DNA of 54,401 nt from UBA7916 sp036121365 (GTDB taxonomy: Bacteria > Pseudomonadota > Gammaproteobacteria > Comchoanobacterales > Comchoanobacteraceae): positions 1 to 54,401 of the forward strand of contig JAZAFR010000004.1 in NCBI GenBank assembly GCA_036121365.1, written 5' to 3'. Below, in pieces: positions 18,609 through 27,640 of this stretch. The position numbers and the translations under genes are program-made. Below the pieces are notes generated by a model. It saw nothing but the letters and a program-made list of their open reading frames with translations. It made no database searches and had not been told where the DNA came from. Each line of letters opens with the position of its first letter. The stretch's first letter is position 1.

Positions 18609-19148
18609 CTAACTACAATTTTTTTTTCTGATCTTCAAGTAGTCAACGATTGTTGGTTGACCAGAAACTTCCAAGCCGAATGATTCTATATATAGTGAAC
18701 CATTTGATTTGCTTACAAAGGTGATTGAATTTTCTGCTGGATAAGTGATTTCAATTGGTCCTTTTATCAATGATAAGGAGATAGGCGTTATGCATTGCCA
18801 TTTGGACAGTGCTTCGCTATTTGTATCGATCGTTTCACTGATGTTTTTCAAAGTTGTTGCGCGATGTACTTCTGTCATTTGCATTTGATTTTCTTGAGCA
18901 AGATGAATGGGCTCTTGCGCAAGCAATGTCTTATATAGATCAAAAGGTGCATTAGGGTTTAAATATTGATCAAGAGCAGCATTGACAGTAAAGGGGTTAG
19001 AAAAATCATGATTATAAAGTGTATTTATTATCAATCTTACAGTGTGTTTGATGTGTGTTTCCAGATCTGTATCATCATCCTTTGCAATGCAGCTGGCATA
19101 AGAAATAATAATAAATAAAAGTGAGTAGGTGTATCGCTTTATTGACAT
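18609..19148 (-). CDS. Exported protein with weak similarity to IcmL/DotI
   Basis: The 179-residue protein has an N-terminal signal peptide (hydrophobic residues about 8-20; cleavage near SCIA-KDD, or lipidation at Cys20). Its mature part runs helix (TVRLIINTLYNHDF), then an LYKTLL segment, then a WQC-x-TPI strand and Gly-rich end. This order recalls the periplasmic domain of IcmL/DotI proteins of type IVB secretion systems. The similarity is only pattern level. It overlaps the ctpA-like gene by 10 bases, so the two are co-translated. It could also be an unrelated partner of that protease. Confidence 0.6.
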   Translation of the reverse strand: MSIKRYTYSLLFIIISYASCIAKDDDTDLETHIKHTVRLIINTLYNHDFSNPFTVNAALDQYLNPNAPFDLYKTLLAQEPIHLAQENQMQMTEVHRATTLKNISETIDTNSEALSKWQCITPISLSLIKGPIEITYPAENSITFVSKSNGSLYIESFGLEVSGQPTIVDYLKIRKKNCS

Positions 19149-20401
19149 TTGGCTTGCCTCTGATTGTTCAATAAGGTCTGCATGGCTTGATAAATTTCAA
19201 ACCCAAATTTGTGTACAATTTTCATTTCAACATTGGAAGTTGAGTTTGAAGATTTAGATTTTGAAGATTTGATAGAGTTGAGATAATCACTCTCTCTAAA
19301 ATCGAGTAAGTTTTTATCAGAGGGCTGCAGTGATTCTGCATAAACATTGGGAGAAACACCCTTCTTTTGTACTACGCTGCCAGCAGGCGTGTAGTAAAGT
19401 CCGGTTGTGATTTTAATGGCAGTCTCATCACTCAATGGCATGACAGATTGAATTGAACCCTTACCAAAACTTGTTTCGCCAACTATGATTGCACGTTTGT
19501 GATCTTTCAACGCAGCCGCCATAATCTCAGAGGCTGATGCTGATCCCGAGTTTATCACGACAGCCAGCGGCAGATTATCAGTGATATCTCCATTCTTAGA
19601 TTGGAAGGATTGTGTGATATTCATGTTTCTCTCTTTGGCGACAGTGATGACTTTGTCATAACCAATTTTATTGTTATCTAAGAATAAATCGGTGATTTCA
19701 ACAGCAGAACTTAACACACCTCCGGGATTATTACGTAAATCAATGATGAGTCCCGCGATATTTGAATTCTCTCGCATGAGTTTTTTGACAGCATTTTCTG
19801 TTTCATCTTTTGTGGGTAATCCAAAATATCCTATTTTAACATAACCAATTGTATCTGAGATCATTTCAGCTTTGACAGAGGGTGCTGACACTTCTTTTCT
19901 TTTGATATGAAAATATAGTGGTTTTTTCTCACCAGGTCGAGCGACCGTTATTTTGACCTTAGTTCCTGCCTTTCCTTTAATTCTATTTACTGCTTCAGCT
20001 ATCCCTATCTCTAAAACAAGCGAGTTGTCAACATGCGTGATGTAGTCACCATTTTTAAGTCCGGCAATGTCAGCAGGGGAGTTGTCAAGTGGTGCAATGA
20101 CTTTCAATAGACCATTTTCCATGGTGACTTCAACACCGATTCCAGTCACTTTTCCGTTAGTGGTATCCTCAAGGGCATCTAATTCATTCATATCCAAATA
20201 ATCTGAGTGTGGATCCAGTTGGTTCAATAATCCTCGGATGGCTTTCTCGGCGATAACATCATTGTCCATATCAGAGATATAGTTGTGTTTTAATATGGCC
20301 ATTGTCATTGCGAGCTGATTCAGTTTATTATCGGGATCGTAATCGTATGCGGTGATTTGACTGGTTAAAATCAGTGCTGCTAGAGTAATAAAAAAATTCA
20401 C
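19139..20401 (-). CDS. ctpA: Carboxy-terminal processing protease, S41 family (CtpA type)
   Basis: S41 proteases cleave periplasmic proteins from their C termini. The 420-residue protein has a signal peptide (residues 1-18), a PDZ domain (about 82-165) and a protease domain with the Ser/Lys dyad: Ser289 in SGSASASEI and Lys314 in SFGKGSIQ, 25 residues apart as in the family. The DLRNNPGG motif (221-228) is intact. It is the first gene of a pair with the exported 179-residue protein. Confidence 0.93.
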   Translation of the reverse strand: MNFFITLAALILTSQITAYDYDPDNKLNQLAMTMAILKHNYISDMDNDVIAEKAIRGLLNQLDPHSDYLDMNELDALEDTTNGKVTGIGVEVTMENGLLKVIAPLDNSPADIAGLKNGDYITHVDNSLVLEIGIAEAVNRIKGKAGTKVKITVARPGEKKPLYFHIKRKEVSAPSVKAEMISDTIGYVKIGYFGLPTKDETENAVKKLMRENSNIAGLIIDLRNNPGGVLSSAVEITDLFLDNNKIGYDKVITVAKERNMNITQSFQSKNGDITDNLPLAVVINSGSASASEIMAAALKDHKRAIIVGETSFGKGSIQSVMPLSDETAIKITTGLYYTPAGSVVQKKGVSPNVYAESLQPSDKNLLDFRESDYLNSIKSSKSKSSNSTSNVEMKIVHKFGFEIYQAMQTLLNNQRQAKCQ

Positions 20402-20580
20402 ATAATACTCACTTAAGTGTATATTTTAATATATTCTGTTTACAAGTAGATGTAAAGAGTTAACTGAATATGTAATCAATGAGTGTGAAATTAAAGAAAG
20501 TTCTCTACAATCTGTCTACATTTAAATTTGATAAAAGGTAAAAAACATGTCAATATAGACAACCGATTATTGGTAGATAT

Positions 20581-21477
20581 ATGAAAAATATTTTGGTTAC
20601 AGGGTCAATTCCTGCGTTGGTGACACCTTTTGATAAAGATCAATCAATTGATCTGGTTTCTTGGAAAAAGTGGGTCAGTTGGCATGACAAGCAGTCGAGC
20701 AGGGCAGTTGTAGTTTTTGGTAGTACAGGTGAGGGGTTAAGCTTAACATTCAGTGAAAGAGAAATGTTACTAGCAACCGCTAGGAAAAACTTAAATTCTT
20801 CCGCAATGATTGTTGGTATTGCATCATCGCACACCGAACAAGCAATCATTCAAGCAAACCAAGCCAAGCAACAAGGAGCACAAGCCATATTACTGACATG
20901 TCCATATTACGTGAAGCCAGATCAAAACGGGTTATGCCAGCATTATCAAAAGATCTCGCAAGCAGTCAATATGCCAATCATTTTATATACAGTGCCAAGT
21001 CGAACAGGTATTGATTTTTCAGAGAAGACACTCCTAACACTTGCACATGATTCGAATATTATTGGTATAAAGGATGCATCAGGAAAGCTAGAACGAATGA
21101 AAGAGTTAAAACAAGTTCTACCAAATAATTTCATTTTTTTAGGCGGAAATGACAGTGAGATAATCTGCAATCTTGAAAACAAAGGCGATGGAACAATATC
21201 AGTGATTGCTAATATATTGCCAAACTTGATACAGAGTATAGTAGATAATTACAAGGCCAATCCACAGTGGTCAAAGGGGAAATTCAACGGAATTAGAGAT
21301 ATTATTCAACAAATAGAGCTCAATGGAAATCCTCAAGCGATAAAGCAGATGGTGAAAAGTATTTTTAGTATTCCCTCAACCTTGCGTTTGCCTCTAACCG
21401 AATTAGAGGAAAGCAAACAGAAAGATATTTCTAAATGTTTATTTGAATGCGGTTTAGAACCAGAAGAGATTGGGTAG
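20581..21477 (+). CDS. dapA: 4-hydroxy-tetrahydrodipicolinate synthase (DapA)
   Basis: DapA condenses pyruvate with aspartate semialdehyde for lysine and meso-diaminopimelate synthesis. The 298-residue TIM barrel keeps the STGEGLSL motif (Thr49), Tyr136 in YTVPSRTG and the Schiff-base Lys164 in GIKDASG. Substitution of the usual GTTGE by GSTGE is mild. A good ribosome binding site is not apparent. It is followed by an exported protein gene, a position that holds bamC in many gammaproteobacteria. Confidence 0.94.
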   Translation: MKNILVTGSIPALVTPFDKDQSIDLVSWKKWVSWHDKQSSRAVVVFGSTGEGLSLTFSEREMLLATARKNLNSSAMIVGIASSHTEQAIIQANQAKQQGAQAILLTCPYYVKPDQNGLCQHYQKISQAVNMPIILYTVPSRTGIDFSEKTLLTLAHDSNIIGIKDASGKLERMKELKQVLPNNFIFLGGNDSEIICNLENKGDGTISVIANILPNLIQSIVDNYKANPQWSKGKFNGIRDIIQQIELNGNPQAIKQMVKSIFSIPSTLRLPLTELEESKQKDISKCLFECGLEPEEIG

Positions 21478-21741
21478 TCAATCAGTTGATACTAGAGATA
21501 TGGGAAATTTTACTTTGTGGTTCGGGGCGTATTGATTATTATCATTCTACAATTTCTAAATGTCCAGCATTGATAGAGACATTGACCAAGCACTAAGAAA
21601 GTGGCGCGAGCGGTATGTGGCGGTATGTAGAGTGAGATGAGTCACTGCAAATAGAGCCTATGAGTGTGAGATACGAGTGATTACCAGTGTATGGTTAGGG
21701 TAGAAATAGAATAGATTATAGAAGCATTCTCTATTTTTTAA

Positions 21742-21770
21742 TTGAAAAAAAAAATCCATTGGTATAGGAT
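21742..21770 (+). promoter_or_regulatory. Predicted promoter of the 176-residue exported protein gene
   Basis: TTGAAA at 21742-21747 lies 17 bases before TAGGAT at 21765-21770, and an A-tract fills the first part of the spacer. An overlapping TATAGG at 21763 would give a 15-base spacer. AAGGAG follows before the ATG at 21791. Confidence 0.4.
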
Positions 21771-21790
21771 ATTACAAAAAGGAGCTATCA

Positions 21791-22321
21791 ATGAATAAAA
21801 GTTACGTCATTTTGTTATGTATTCTATCAAGCACTGTTTTGTGCACGGGAACAGCGTTAGAGGAATTAAAAATACCACAGGGCATGGTCATACCAAAACT
21901 GCAAAAAAAATTAGAAATGCAAGGCAGACATCAAGTGAAAATAAAACATCAGGAAGCTGAGGAGAATACCTATCCCCCAATCAGGTTAATAGAGGAAAAA
22001 AAACACATAAAGAAAATAGAAGAAATCAGACTGACAACGCATGGTGAATTGGCCAATACAACACACATGGCAGTTATTCTAAAAAACTGTGGCTATCGAT
22101 TATTTAAAAAGCGCACTCGGCAAAATGAAGATAAATGGATTTACTGGTTAAAAGACAGAAGCGGATCCCCTTTATTCAAAGTTGAATTAAGTTGGGAGAA
22201 CAAAGCAAAATCAATAGCAACATTCCAAATATGGAGCTGGGATGACAAGACCAGGCTTAACACCGACGGGAGAAAAGATTTAATTGCATTGTTTGGAAAG
22301 ATAAGTAATCTAAAGAATTAA
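21791..22321 (+). CDS. Hypothetical exported protein downstream of dapA
   Basis: The 176-residue protein starts with a signal peptide (MNKSYVILLCILSSTVLC, cleavage near TGTA). A basic linker follows (about 35-80), and then a folded domain (about 82-172) with alternating hydrophobic residues and several Trp. AAGGAG lies 6 bases before the ATG. Its place after dapA is that of the BamC outer-membrane assembly lipoprotein in many gammaproteobacteria, but it is much shorter and lacks a clean lipobox. BamC identity is only a positional suggestion. Confidence 0.6.
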   Translation: MNKSYVILLCILSSTVLCTGTALEELKIPQGMVIPKLQKKLEMQGRHQVKIKHQEAEENTYPPIRLIEEKKHIKKIEEIRLTTHGELANTTHMAVILKNCGYRLFKKRTRQNEDKWIYWLKDRSGSPLFKVELSWENKAKSIATFQIWSWDDKTRLNTDGRKDLIALFGKISNLKN

Positions 22322-22582
22322 TATATTCAGTGCGTGGATTCTGTCCATAATAGGGCTTAGGCATGTATAAATCATTCTATGTTGTTGAACTCGGGTTTTA
22401 TCAAGAAATGCCACAGAACGTATTTTAAGCAAGAAGTGCCCTTTATTAGGATTATTTCTGGCTTCCCTGTGGTTCTTATGCCTCTCTGAATCATTAGCAA
22501 TTTCCAAGAGATCAGGTGAAAACTCTGTGCTCAACAGTGAATACATAGACGATAAAGTTTCTTGATGTGGGTCAGGATTCAT
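22310..22582 (-). CDS. bolA: BolA family protein
   Basis: BolA proteins pair with monothiol glutaredoxins in iron-sulfur handling and stress control. The 90-residue sequence shows the family course: L-L-E-I-x-N-D-S-x-x-H, a loop, F-L-L-K-I-R-S-x-x-F, the RVQQHRMIY helix with conserved His, and ending IHALNI. The His ligands are plausible. It overlaps yciB by 4 bases, so the two form one transcription unit. The 3' end overlaps the tail of the exported protein gene by 12 bases (convergent). Confidence 0.82.
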   Translation of the reverse strand: MNPDPHQETLSSMYSLLSTEFSPDLLEIANDSERHKNHREARNNPNKGHFLLKIRSVAFLDKTRVQQHRMIYTCLSPIMDRIHALNILIL

Positions 22583-23118
22583 TTTACAGTTTCGTGTTTG
22601 ATAAATTTGCTTATGTAAATACTGATAAGGAGCAGATAAAAAACGTTGACAAACACAATGCTGGTCTTAAATAAAACCCACGTTGCTTCGGAATAGTAGG
22701 TAAATACAAAGTAATTTATGATTCCAACGATGACAAAAAAAACAGCGAGTGAGTTGTCAGCACGAAGTCCTACTGCATCAGGAATCAACAGATTTGATGA
22801 TTTAAATGTACTCGTAAAAAATGAAGTATCATTGAAATGGCGATACATATAAAGCATGAAAGCGAAAATAAAATTGACAATGGTGATTTTCCATTGCACA
22901 AATAATGGATTTGAAAAATACCATGTTGCAAAGGAAAACATTGCAATCATCATTAAGCTTGATTCACTGAAATTCGTTTTTGCTAAGTTAAAAACTCTGC
23001 CTAATATAATGTGAGCAACAGATATGATCGAGAGGGATAAACTTGCAACATAAATGTCGTAATTGTAATAAATTATAAAGAAAGAAAGGGTCGAAAATAT
23101 TTGAAGAATCTCAGCCAT
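22579..23118 (-). CDS. yciB: Septation-type inner membrane protein YciB
   Basis: YciB is a small polytopic inner-membrane protein linked to envelope integrity and septation. The 179-residue sequence has about five membrane segments and family landmarks: FF-x-x-Y near the start, FVQWKITIVN, the NDTSFF/LLIPDAVGLRADNSLAVFF block and EATWVLFK near the last segments. It is upstream of and overlaps bolA, an arrangement seen in other gammaproteobacteria. Confidence 0.87.
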   Translation of the reverse strand: MAEILQIFSTLSFFIIYYNYDIYVASLSLSIISVAHIILGRVFNLAKTNFSESSLMMIAMFSFATWYFSNPLFVQWKITIVNFIFAFMLYMYRHFNDTSFFTSTFKSSNLLIPDAVGLRADNSLAVFFVIVGIINYFVFTYYSEATWVLFKTSIVFVNVFYLLLISIYISKFIKHETVK

Positions 23119-23563
23119 AAGAAATGATAAAATAAATATTATTATACAGCAATCTTAAAAGGATAACAATACAAACAAATAGTTGTGTAGTAGTGCAATA
23201 TAAGTTAAAAAAAGTACATCAATATGGACTAAAATAGACAAAAAATGAAATCAAAAAAGATGATATATATGCAAAAATGAACAACACTGCTCGTCAAAAA
23301 GAGGGATTATTAATTGTTGTAGAGAAACAATTAAAAAATATGGCCCATGACAAAATACCAAGCGACATGATAATTTGATTGATTGGCTCTAGTAAATATG
23401 ACTGAATAAGCCAATAAAAAATTGAAATATTAACAATAAAAGAACAATATGTAGCATTAAAAAGTTGAAAACAAGTAGGCAATAATTTAACATATGATTT
23501 CTTTGTTTACACGTTATTAAGTAAATGAGATGAACAAGAAATAAAGATAATACAAGGGAAGAT
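23119..23563. other. Intergenic region with overlapping hydrophobic frames
   Basis: This 445-base AT-rich stretch holds two overlapping minus-strand frames (within 23294-23613) that encode hydrophobic residues. Both lack a credible start or ribosome binding site, and one runs antisense into the next gene. I see no supported gene, repeat or terminator. Confidence 0.3.
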
Positions 23564-24067
23564 ATGCCATCAAGTGAATATATTTTTAAGGCTTTGAATT
23601 CAGACGAGGCCAACAGTCTGACTTTGTCAAAAGAGTTCTTAGAGAGATGTAATATCTTGTTGTATAGTTACACTAAGTTGGCTCAGAAAAGAAATCAATT
23701 AAAGAGAATAAAAAAAAGAAATCAGTATAGAAATAAAAATAGAGTGTCTGTAGTGGAAAGAGACATAGAAGTTTTATCTGGTGAGATAAAAAAAATAAAA
23801 AGAAACAACAATCATGACTACGAAGAATGGAAAGATCATCATGAATCAGTGACTAATGTTATTAAAAACTACTATGAGAAAAGGTCAAAGACAATAAAAT
23901 CAGAGAATAATAGAAAGTTAACTACTGTATCTGAAAGGAAAAGGCGTCGTCCTGGTATGTTCGAGCGTGATTCTGAAAGTGAAAAATCAGGTGTTGGAGG
24001 AAATAAAAAGAGTAAATCTTTGCTGGAAGGAATAGAAAAAGTAAGCCTTAATGAATCTTATTTTTAA
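23564..24067 (+). CDS. Hypothetical basic coiled-coil protein
   Basis: The 167-residue protein is highly charged. Residues about 35-110 form Lys/Arg-rich helices with coiled-coil character. A cluster ERKRRRP at about 123-129 resembles a monopartite nuclear localisation signal, and the C terminus is Ser/Glu/Lys-rich. AGGGAAG lies just before the ATG. No family is recognised. In this genomic setting a host-delivered protein is possible, but the basic cluster could also be a nucleic-acid contact. Confidence 0.6.
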   Translation: MPSSEYIFKALNSDEANSLTLSKEFLERCNILLYSYTKLAQKRNQLKRIKKRNQYRNKNRVSVVERDIEVLSGEIKKIKRNNNHDYEEWKDHHESVTNVIKNYYEKRSKTIKSENNRKLTTVSERKRRRPGMFERDSESEKSGVGGNKKSKSLLEGIEKVSLNESYF

Positions 24068-24437
24068 TAATGAAAAAACTGCCTATCTTCTGACTTGATG
24101 TAATTTACATTCGTCATATTAGCAAAGCTTGCATCATTTCATTGAGTGAGCACATTTACCGATTGTATGACTGTGTGTTTTATTCGATTAGACATGTACT
24201 TGCGATATATTCTTTTGAAAACCTTTCGGTGTACAAATTATCGTACTCGAATAGTTCTCTCATCCTTATTTTTACATCACTTTAAACTATTGAAATTCGA
24301 GATTAAGTCATTGCAAGGAGTCTAATATTTAAAATTATATTATAACTTATTTCACATGTTTGCATGATGAAAGGACCAATACAGAACAAAACAAAAATGA
24401 TGGAAATGACTGTAAATGATAGATAAATTATGGTAAA
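24068..24437. other. Intergenic region, nothing identified
   Basis: This 370-base AT-rich stretch before rluB shows no coding frame longer than chance, no stem with a T-run and no clear promoter pair. Confidence 0.4.
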
Positions 24438-25199
24438 ATGAAAAAAAGTCTAAAGCACATAATGCGAATTCAGAAATATCTCGCCAGTAAAAGTCACTAC
24501 TCTAGAAGAGCCATAGAACAATTGATTGAAGAAAAGAAAATCAAGGTTAACGGTACTTATATACAAGCCGGGCAAAATGTAAAGCATGGCGATAGGATAC
24601 AGCTTGAAAGAAGAAAAATAACGGTTAATTTAGAAGAAGTCCAGCAAGACAAAGTGCTGATGGTCAATAAGCCATTGGGCGTCATATGCAGCAAAAAAGA
24701 CGAAAAAGACAGGCCCTCTATTTATAGTCTACTACCAAAAAAGTCAGAGGAAAAATGGTTTATGGTTGGACGCCTAGATATCAACAGCAGTGGTTTGATT
24801 CTCTTTTGTAACAATGGCGATATGGCCAATCTGTTAATGCATCCTCGACATGAGCTGGTCAGAACATATAGGGTGAGAGTATATGGGAAGGCGTGCGAAA
24901 GTCATGCAGAAAAATTAGAAGAGGGTGTGATATGCGATGGCGTGAAATTACAATGCATCAGCTGTCGTGCATTGCATAATCAGAGAGATGGAATGAACCA
25001 GTGGTATGAAATGGAATTAAAAACAGGACACAACCGAATGATAAGAAAAATGTGGGATGCATTGGGTATGCAGGTCAGTCGTTTGGTTAGAACTGGCTAT
25101 GGCGGTATTTTTTTACCCCAAAATATAGGTTTAGGAAAAAGCAGGATGCTGACGGAAAAAGAGTTAGAGGTCTTGAAAAAAAATAGTAAATCACCATGA
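24438..25199 (+). CDS. rluB: 23S rRNA pseudouridine synthase B (RluB)
   Basis: RluB converts a uridine in helix 80 of 23S rRNA (position 2605 in E. coli) to pseudouridine. The protein has an N-terminal S4 RNA-binding domain (about 9-55) and a RsuA-type catalytic domain with the catalytic Asp114 in GRLDINSSGL. The downstream LKTGHNRMIRKM and LVRTGYGGI blocks are typical of RluB/E/F. The ATG at 24462 is an alternative start. The stop overlaps the next gene by 4 bases. Confidence 0.9.
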   Translation: MKKSLKHIMRIQKYLASKSHYSRRAIEQLIEEKKIKVNGTYIQAGQNVKHGDRIQLERRKITVNLEEVQQDKVLMVNKPLGVICSKKDEKDRPSIYSLLPKKSEEKWFMVGRLDINSSGLILFCNNGDMANLLMHPRHELVRTYRVRVYGKACESHAEKLEEGVICDGVKLQCISCRALHNQRDGMNQWYEMELKTGHNRMIRKMWDALGMQVSRLVRTGYGGIFLPQNIGLGKSRMLTEKELEVLKKNSKSP

Positions 25200-25498
25200 A
25201 AAGCGACACATTTTCACAGATAGCAAGCGCGTTCGTTGTGGCACTGGTGATATACTTAGTGAATGGAAATTATGATAGATTGATTTCGGGAGTCTACTTA
25301 ACAAGTAAAGACACACAGAAGGTCAATGAAATAATGCAGAGTCCGGAAAAATTGAACAAAATGATGCTGACTAGAATACAAAAGAACCCAAAAGATCAAA
25401 TGGCATGGAAAATTCTCAGTATGAGTTATCACCAAATGGGTGAAGAAGAAAAGGCATTGGCGGCATATAGGAAAGCAAGAAGTCTTGACGAACAATAA
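25196..25498 (+). CDS. Small membrane-anchored TPR protein, possibly CcmI-like
   Basis: The 100-residue protein has one transmembrane helix (about 8-24), a short linker, and a single TPR hairpin at the C terminus (NPKDQMAWKILSMSYHQMG then EKALAAYRKA). This is like the TPR part of the cytochrome c maturation protein CcmI/CycH cut to its minimum. It overlaps rluB by 4 bases, and ccmC-H begins 1.2 kb downstream with no separate ccmI. A CcmI-like apocytochrome chaperone role is attractive, but any small TPR protein would look alike. Confidence 0.65.
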   Translation: MKSDTFSQIASAFVVALVIYLVNGNYDRLISGVYLTSKDTQKVNEIMQSPEKLNKMMLTRIQKNPKDQMAWKILSMSYHQMGEEEKALAAYRKARSLDEQ

Positions 25499-25680
25499 TG
25501 CAGGATAGAAAGAAAGTTATATACGAAGCATGGATGATAGAACCTAAAAGTAAGGTATTAACAAAGTGAGTCACGAAGCATATGTTCAATATAAAAATAA
25601 GGATCCTATGGTAGACCCATATGAATGAACGATTAAAGATAGAAAATAAACGAAACCAGAGTGCTCATCTAGTTTAAGAC

Positions 25681-25735
25681 ACATCAATAAAATTCAGTAA
25701 TCACCGACATCAGTAATCAGACATCAATAAAAATT
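25681..25735 (+). repeat. Short interleaved direct repeats upstream of the DUF4116-like gene
   Basis: ACATCAATAAAA occurs at 25681 and again at 25721. CAGTAATCA occurs at 25695 and 25711. A third partial unit, ACATCAGTAATCA, links them. They end just before the -35 box at 25739, so they may be activator sites or slippage products. Confidence 0.5.
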
Positions 25736-25738
25736 GCA

Positions 25739-25767
25739 TTGACAATACATCATCCCAGATATAAGAT
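25739..25767 (+). promoter_or_regulatory. Predicted sigma70 promoter of the DUF4116-like gene
   Basis: A perfect TTGACA at 25739-25744 and TAAGAT at 25762-25767 are spaced by 17 bases. The -10 box ends 20 bases before the preferred ATG at 25788. Confidence 0.65.
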
Positions 25768-25787
25768 AAAAAAAGAGGATGCAATAT

Positions 25788-26693
25788 ATGAAAAGTACAG
25801 ATCAAAAAGAAACTTTCCGAAAAACTCTAGAAGCAATAAAAGACTCTCCATTTAAAATATTATTTCTTAATAAAGAAGAATATGAAAAAGATGACCAATG
25901 GATAGAGTTGGTTAAAGAAGCAGCATTAAAAGACTTTTCCACGATAGGTGTTTTAACAGAAAAGTCCAAATTGGTTTTTGAATCTCTTGAATCCAATAAG
26001 AAGCTAATGAAAGAATTATGCGACATAGATGGAGATTTTCTTCAATATGCACCAGAAGAAATTAAAGATGATGAAGAGGTAGTTAAAGTCGCAGTAAATA
26101 ACAAGGCCATGAGTTTTCGTTTTGCCAGTGAAAAGTTAAGAAGAAACTGGGATTTATTTGATGCCACAGTAAAGAGTCAAGAGAATACTTTGGACCATCT
26201 GTGGAACGAAAAAATTAAGGGATTATTCAGCACAAGCATTCCAGAAGATTGCGTCAGTGATATTGAATGGGTGAAACATGTGGCACGAGGCTATCCACAA
26301 GTAATTGAAAGTGTGACTCCTGGGTTCCTGACAGAAAACTCTACGCTCATTGCAACTATATCAACAAAACAACCACGCTTCATAGCATGCCTCCCTGATA
26401 GCCATAAGCTGAATGTGGATTGGATAGGTAAAGTGGCAACACTCAACCCAGAAGTTATCCTAGAGCTGCCAGAAATATTTGTTGCTGAGAGCACAATGGT
26501 AGAAAATATGATCAAAGACAAAGTGACACTAAAAAAAATAACTGGATCGACAGCAATTAAAAGTTTGAAAGACAATAGAAATCTACAACTGAAGATTTTG
26601 GGACTCACAAAAAAAATTAGCGTATTCATGAAACTAAATAACGAGTTTCGAGAAGACAAAGATAGTACACATAAAAAGTCCATTATAAATTGA
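25788..26693 (+). CDS. DUF4116-like repeat protein
   Basis: The protein is built from helical repeats in the style of DUF4116: FLQYAPEEIKDDEEVVKVAVNNKAMSF-type units with the recurring pattern D-x-E-x-V-x-x-A-V and Y/F-A-S-E-x-L-R. AAGAGG at 25773-25778 sits 9 bases before ATG 25788 and touches an upstream ATG at 25779, so 25788 is preferred (301 residues). DUF4116 proteins are common in host-associated bacteria and of unknown function. It splits the rluB/TPR pair from ccmC and has its own strong promoter, consistent with an inserted accessory gene. Confidence 0.75.
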   Translation: MKSTDQKETFRKTLEAIKDSPFKILFLNKEEYEKDDQWIELVKEAALKDFSTIGVLTEKSKLVFESLESNKKLMKELCDIDGDFLQYAPEEIKDDEEVVKVAVNNKAMSFRFASEKLRRNWDLFDATVKSQENTLDHLWNEKIKGLFSTSIPEDCVSDIEWVKHVARGYPQVIESVTPGFLTENSTLIATISTKQPRFIACLPDSHKLNVDWIGKVATLNPEVILELPEIFVAESTMVENMIKDKVTLKKITGSTAIKSLKDNRNLQLKILGLTKKISVFMKLNNEFREDKDSTHKKSIIN

Positions 26694-26732
26694 GATTGAA
26701 TGAATTTTAGCATAGGATAAACAAAAGATAGT

Positions 26733-27470
26733 ATGGGTAAAAGTGTGCAGTTTTTGTTTAAGCATGTATTTGTGAGTAGGGTATTTTTGGCTTGGATTGA
26801 AAAAGCCTTGTGGCCAAGTTATTACCTATGTGTCGGTTTATTGGGATTTGGACTGTATCATGGGCTATATACGGTGCCAGTTGACGTCACACAAGGTGAA
26901 GTGTTTCGAATTATCTACATTCATGTTCCTCTGGCAGTATTGTCATTGGGGTTATATTGTGGTGTGGGCATGTGTGCCATTTTAGAAAGAGGATTGCATA
27001 TGAAAATTGCGAGTGCGTATGCCTTATCACTGTCTATAGTTGGTGCATTATGTACGTTATTGGCAATAATTACAGGGGCAATTTGGGCCAAACCAACATG
27101 GGGAACATGGTGGGTCTGGGATGCAAGGCTAACAAGTGAGCTAATTTTGTTAATGTTATATATCAGTTATATTTCAGTAAGAATGTGTATAAAGCCGATT
27201 GAAGTATCAAGAAAAATTGCGGCTTATATTGCAATGTTAGGGATGATTGATATCCCCTTTGTTCATTATTCGGTGGAATGGTGGTACACATTGCATCAAG
27301 GCTCAACCATCTTACATTTTGCAAAGCCAAAAATGCCATGGATGATGCTATGGCCGTTATTGATTTGTATACTGGCAAGTTTTGGCTTGATAGCAGTCAT
27401 GGTGATGCATACAACCAGTGTCGTATTGTTGATTGAAAAAAAAAGAAAACAGGAACGACTCAAAAGTTGA
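26733..27470 (+). CDS. ccmC: Heme handling protein CcmC
   Basis: CcmC loads heme onto CcmE during cytochrome c maturation (System I). The 245-residue inner-membrane protein has six membrane segments, the tryptophan-rich WGTWWVWDARL motif at 123-133 and the flanking heme-ligand histidines His64 (IYIHVP) and His178 (PFVHYSVEWW). It is first in ccmCDEFGH here. The ccmA and ccmB transporter genes are not next to it. Confidence 0.95.
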   Translation: MGKSVQFLFKHVFVSRVFLAWIEKALWPSYYLCVGLLGFGLYHGLYTVPVDVTQGEVFRIIYIHVPLAVLSLGLYCGVGMCAILERGLHMKIASAYALSLSIVGALCTLLAIITGAIWAKPTWGTWWVWDARLTSELILLMLYISYISVRMCIKPIEVSRKIAAYIAMLGMIDIPFVHYSVEWWYTLHQGSTILHFAKPKMPWMMLWPLLICILASFGLIAVMVMHTTSVVLLIEKKRKQERLKS

Positions 27471-27520
27471 GATTTTAGAAAATATACAGTAGGATAAAGA
27501 ACACAAAGTCGATTGAAGAA

Positions 27521-27640
27521 ATGGAATCAAATAAGCATTACGTTATGATTGCGTATGCAATTTTCACAGTGATGTTCATCTTGTATATAGCAGTAGTGAC
27601 CATGCTTGCAAAAAAGTATCGTGACAATGGTGAAAGTTAA
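27521..27640 (+). CDS. ccmD: CcmD, small heme exporter subunit
   Basis: A 39-residue protein with one transmembrane helix (about residues 7-30) and a charged C terminus lies exactly between ccmC and ccmE, the conserved place of ccmD. CcmD helps release holo-CcmE from CcmC. The assignment rests on position, size and topology because the family is very divergent. Its 3' end overlaps the ccmE start. Confidence 0.8.
   Translation: MESNKHYVMIAYAIFTVMFILYIAVVTMLAKKYRDNGES

Noticed and set aside
23294..23613. Two overlapping minus-strand hydrophobic ORFs
   Set aside because: One starts with TTG, neither has a ribosome binding site, and one runs antisense into the plausible plus-strand gene at 23564. 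The hydrophobicity follows from T-rich sequence.
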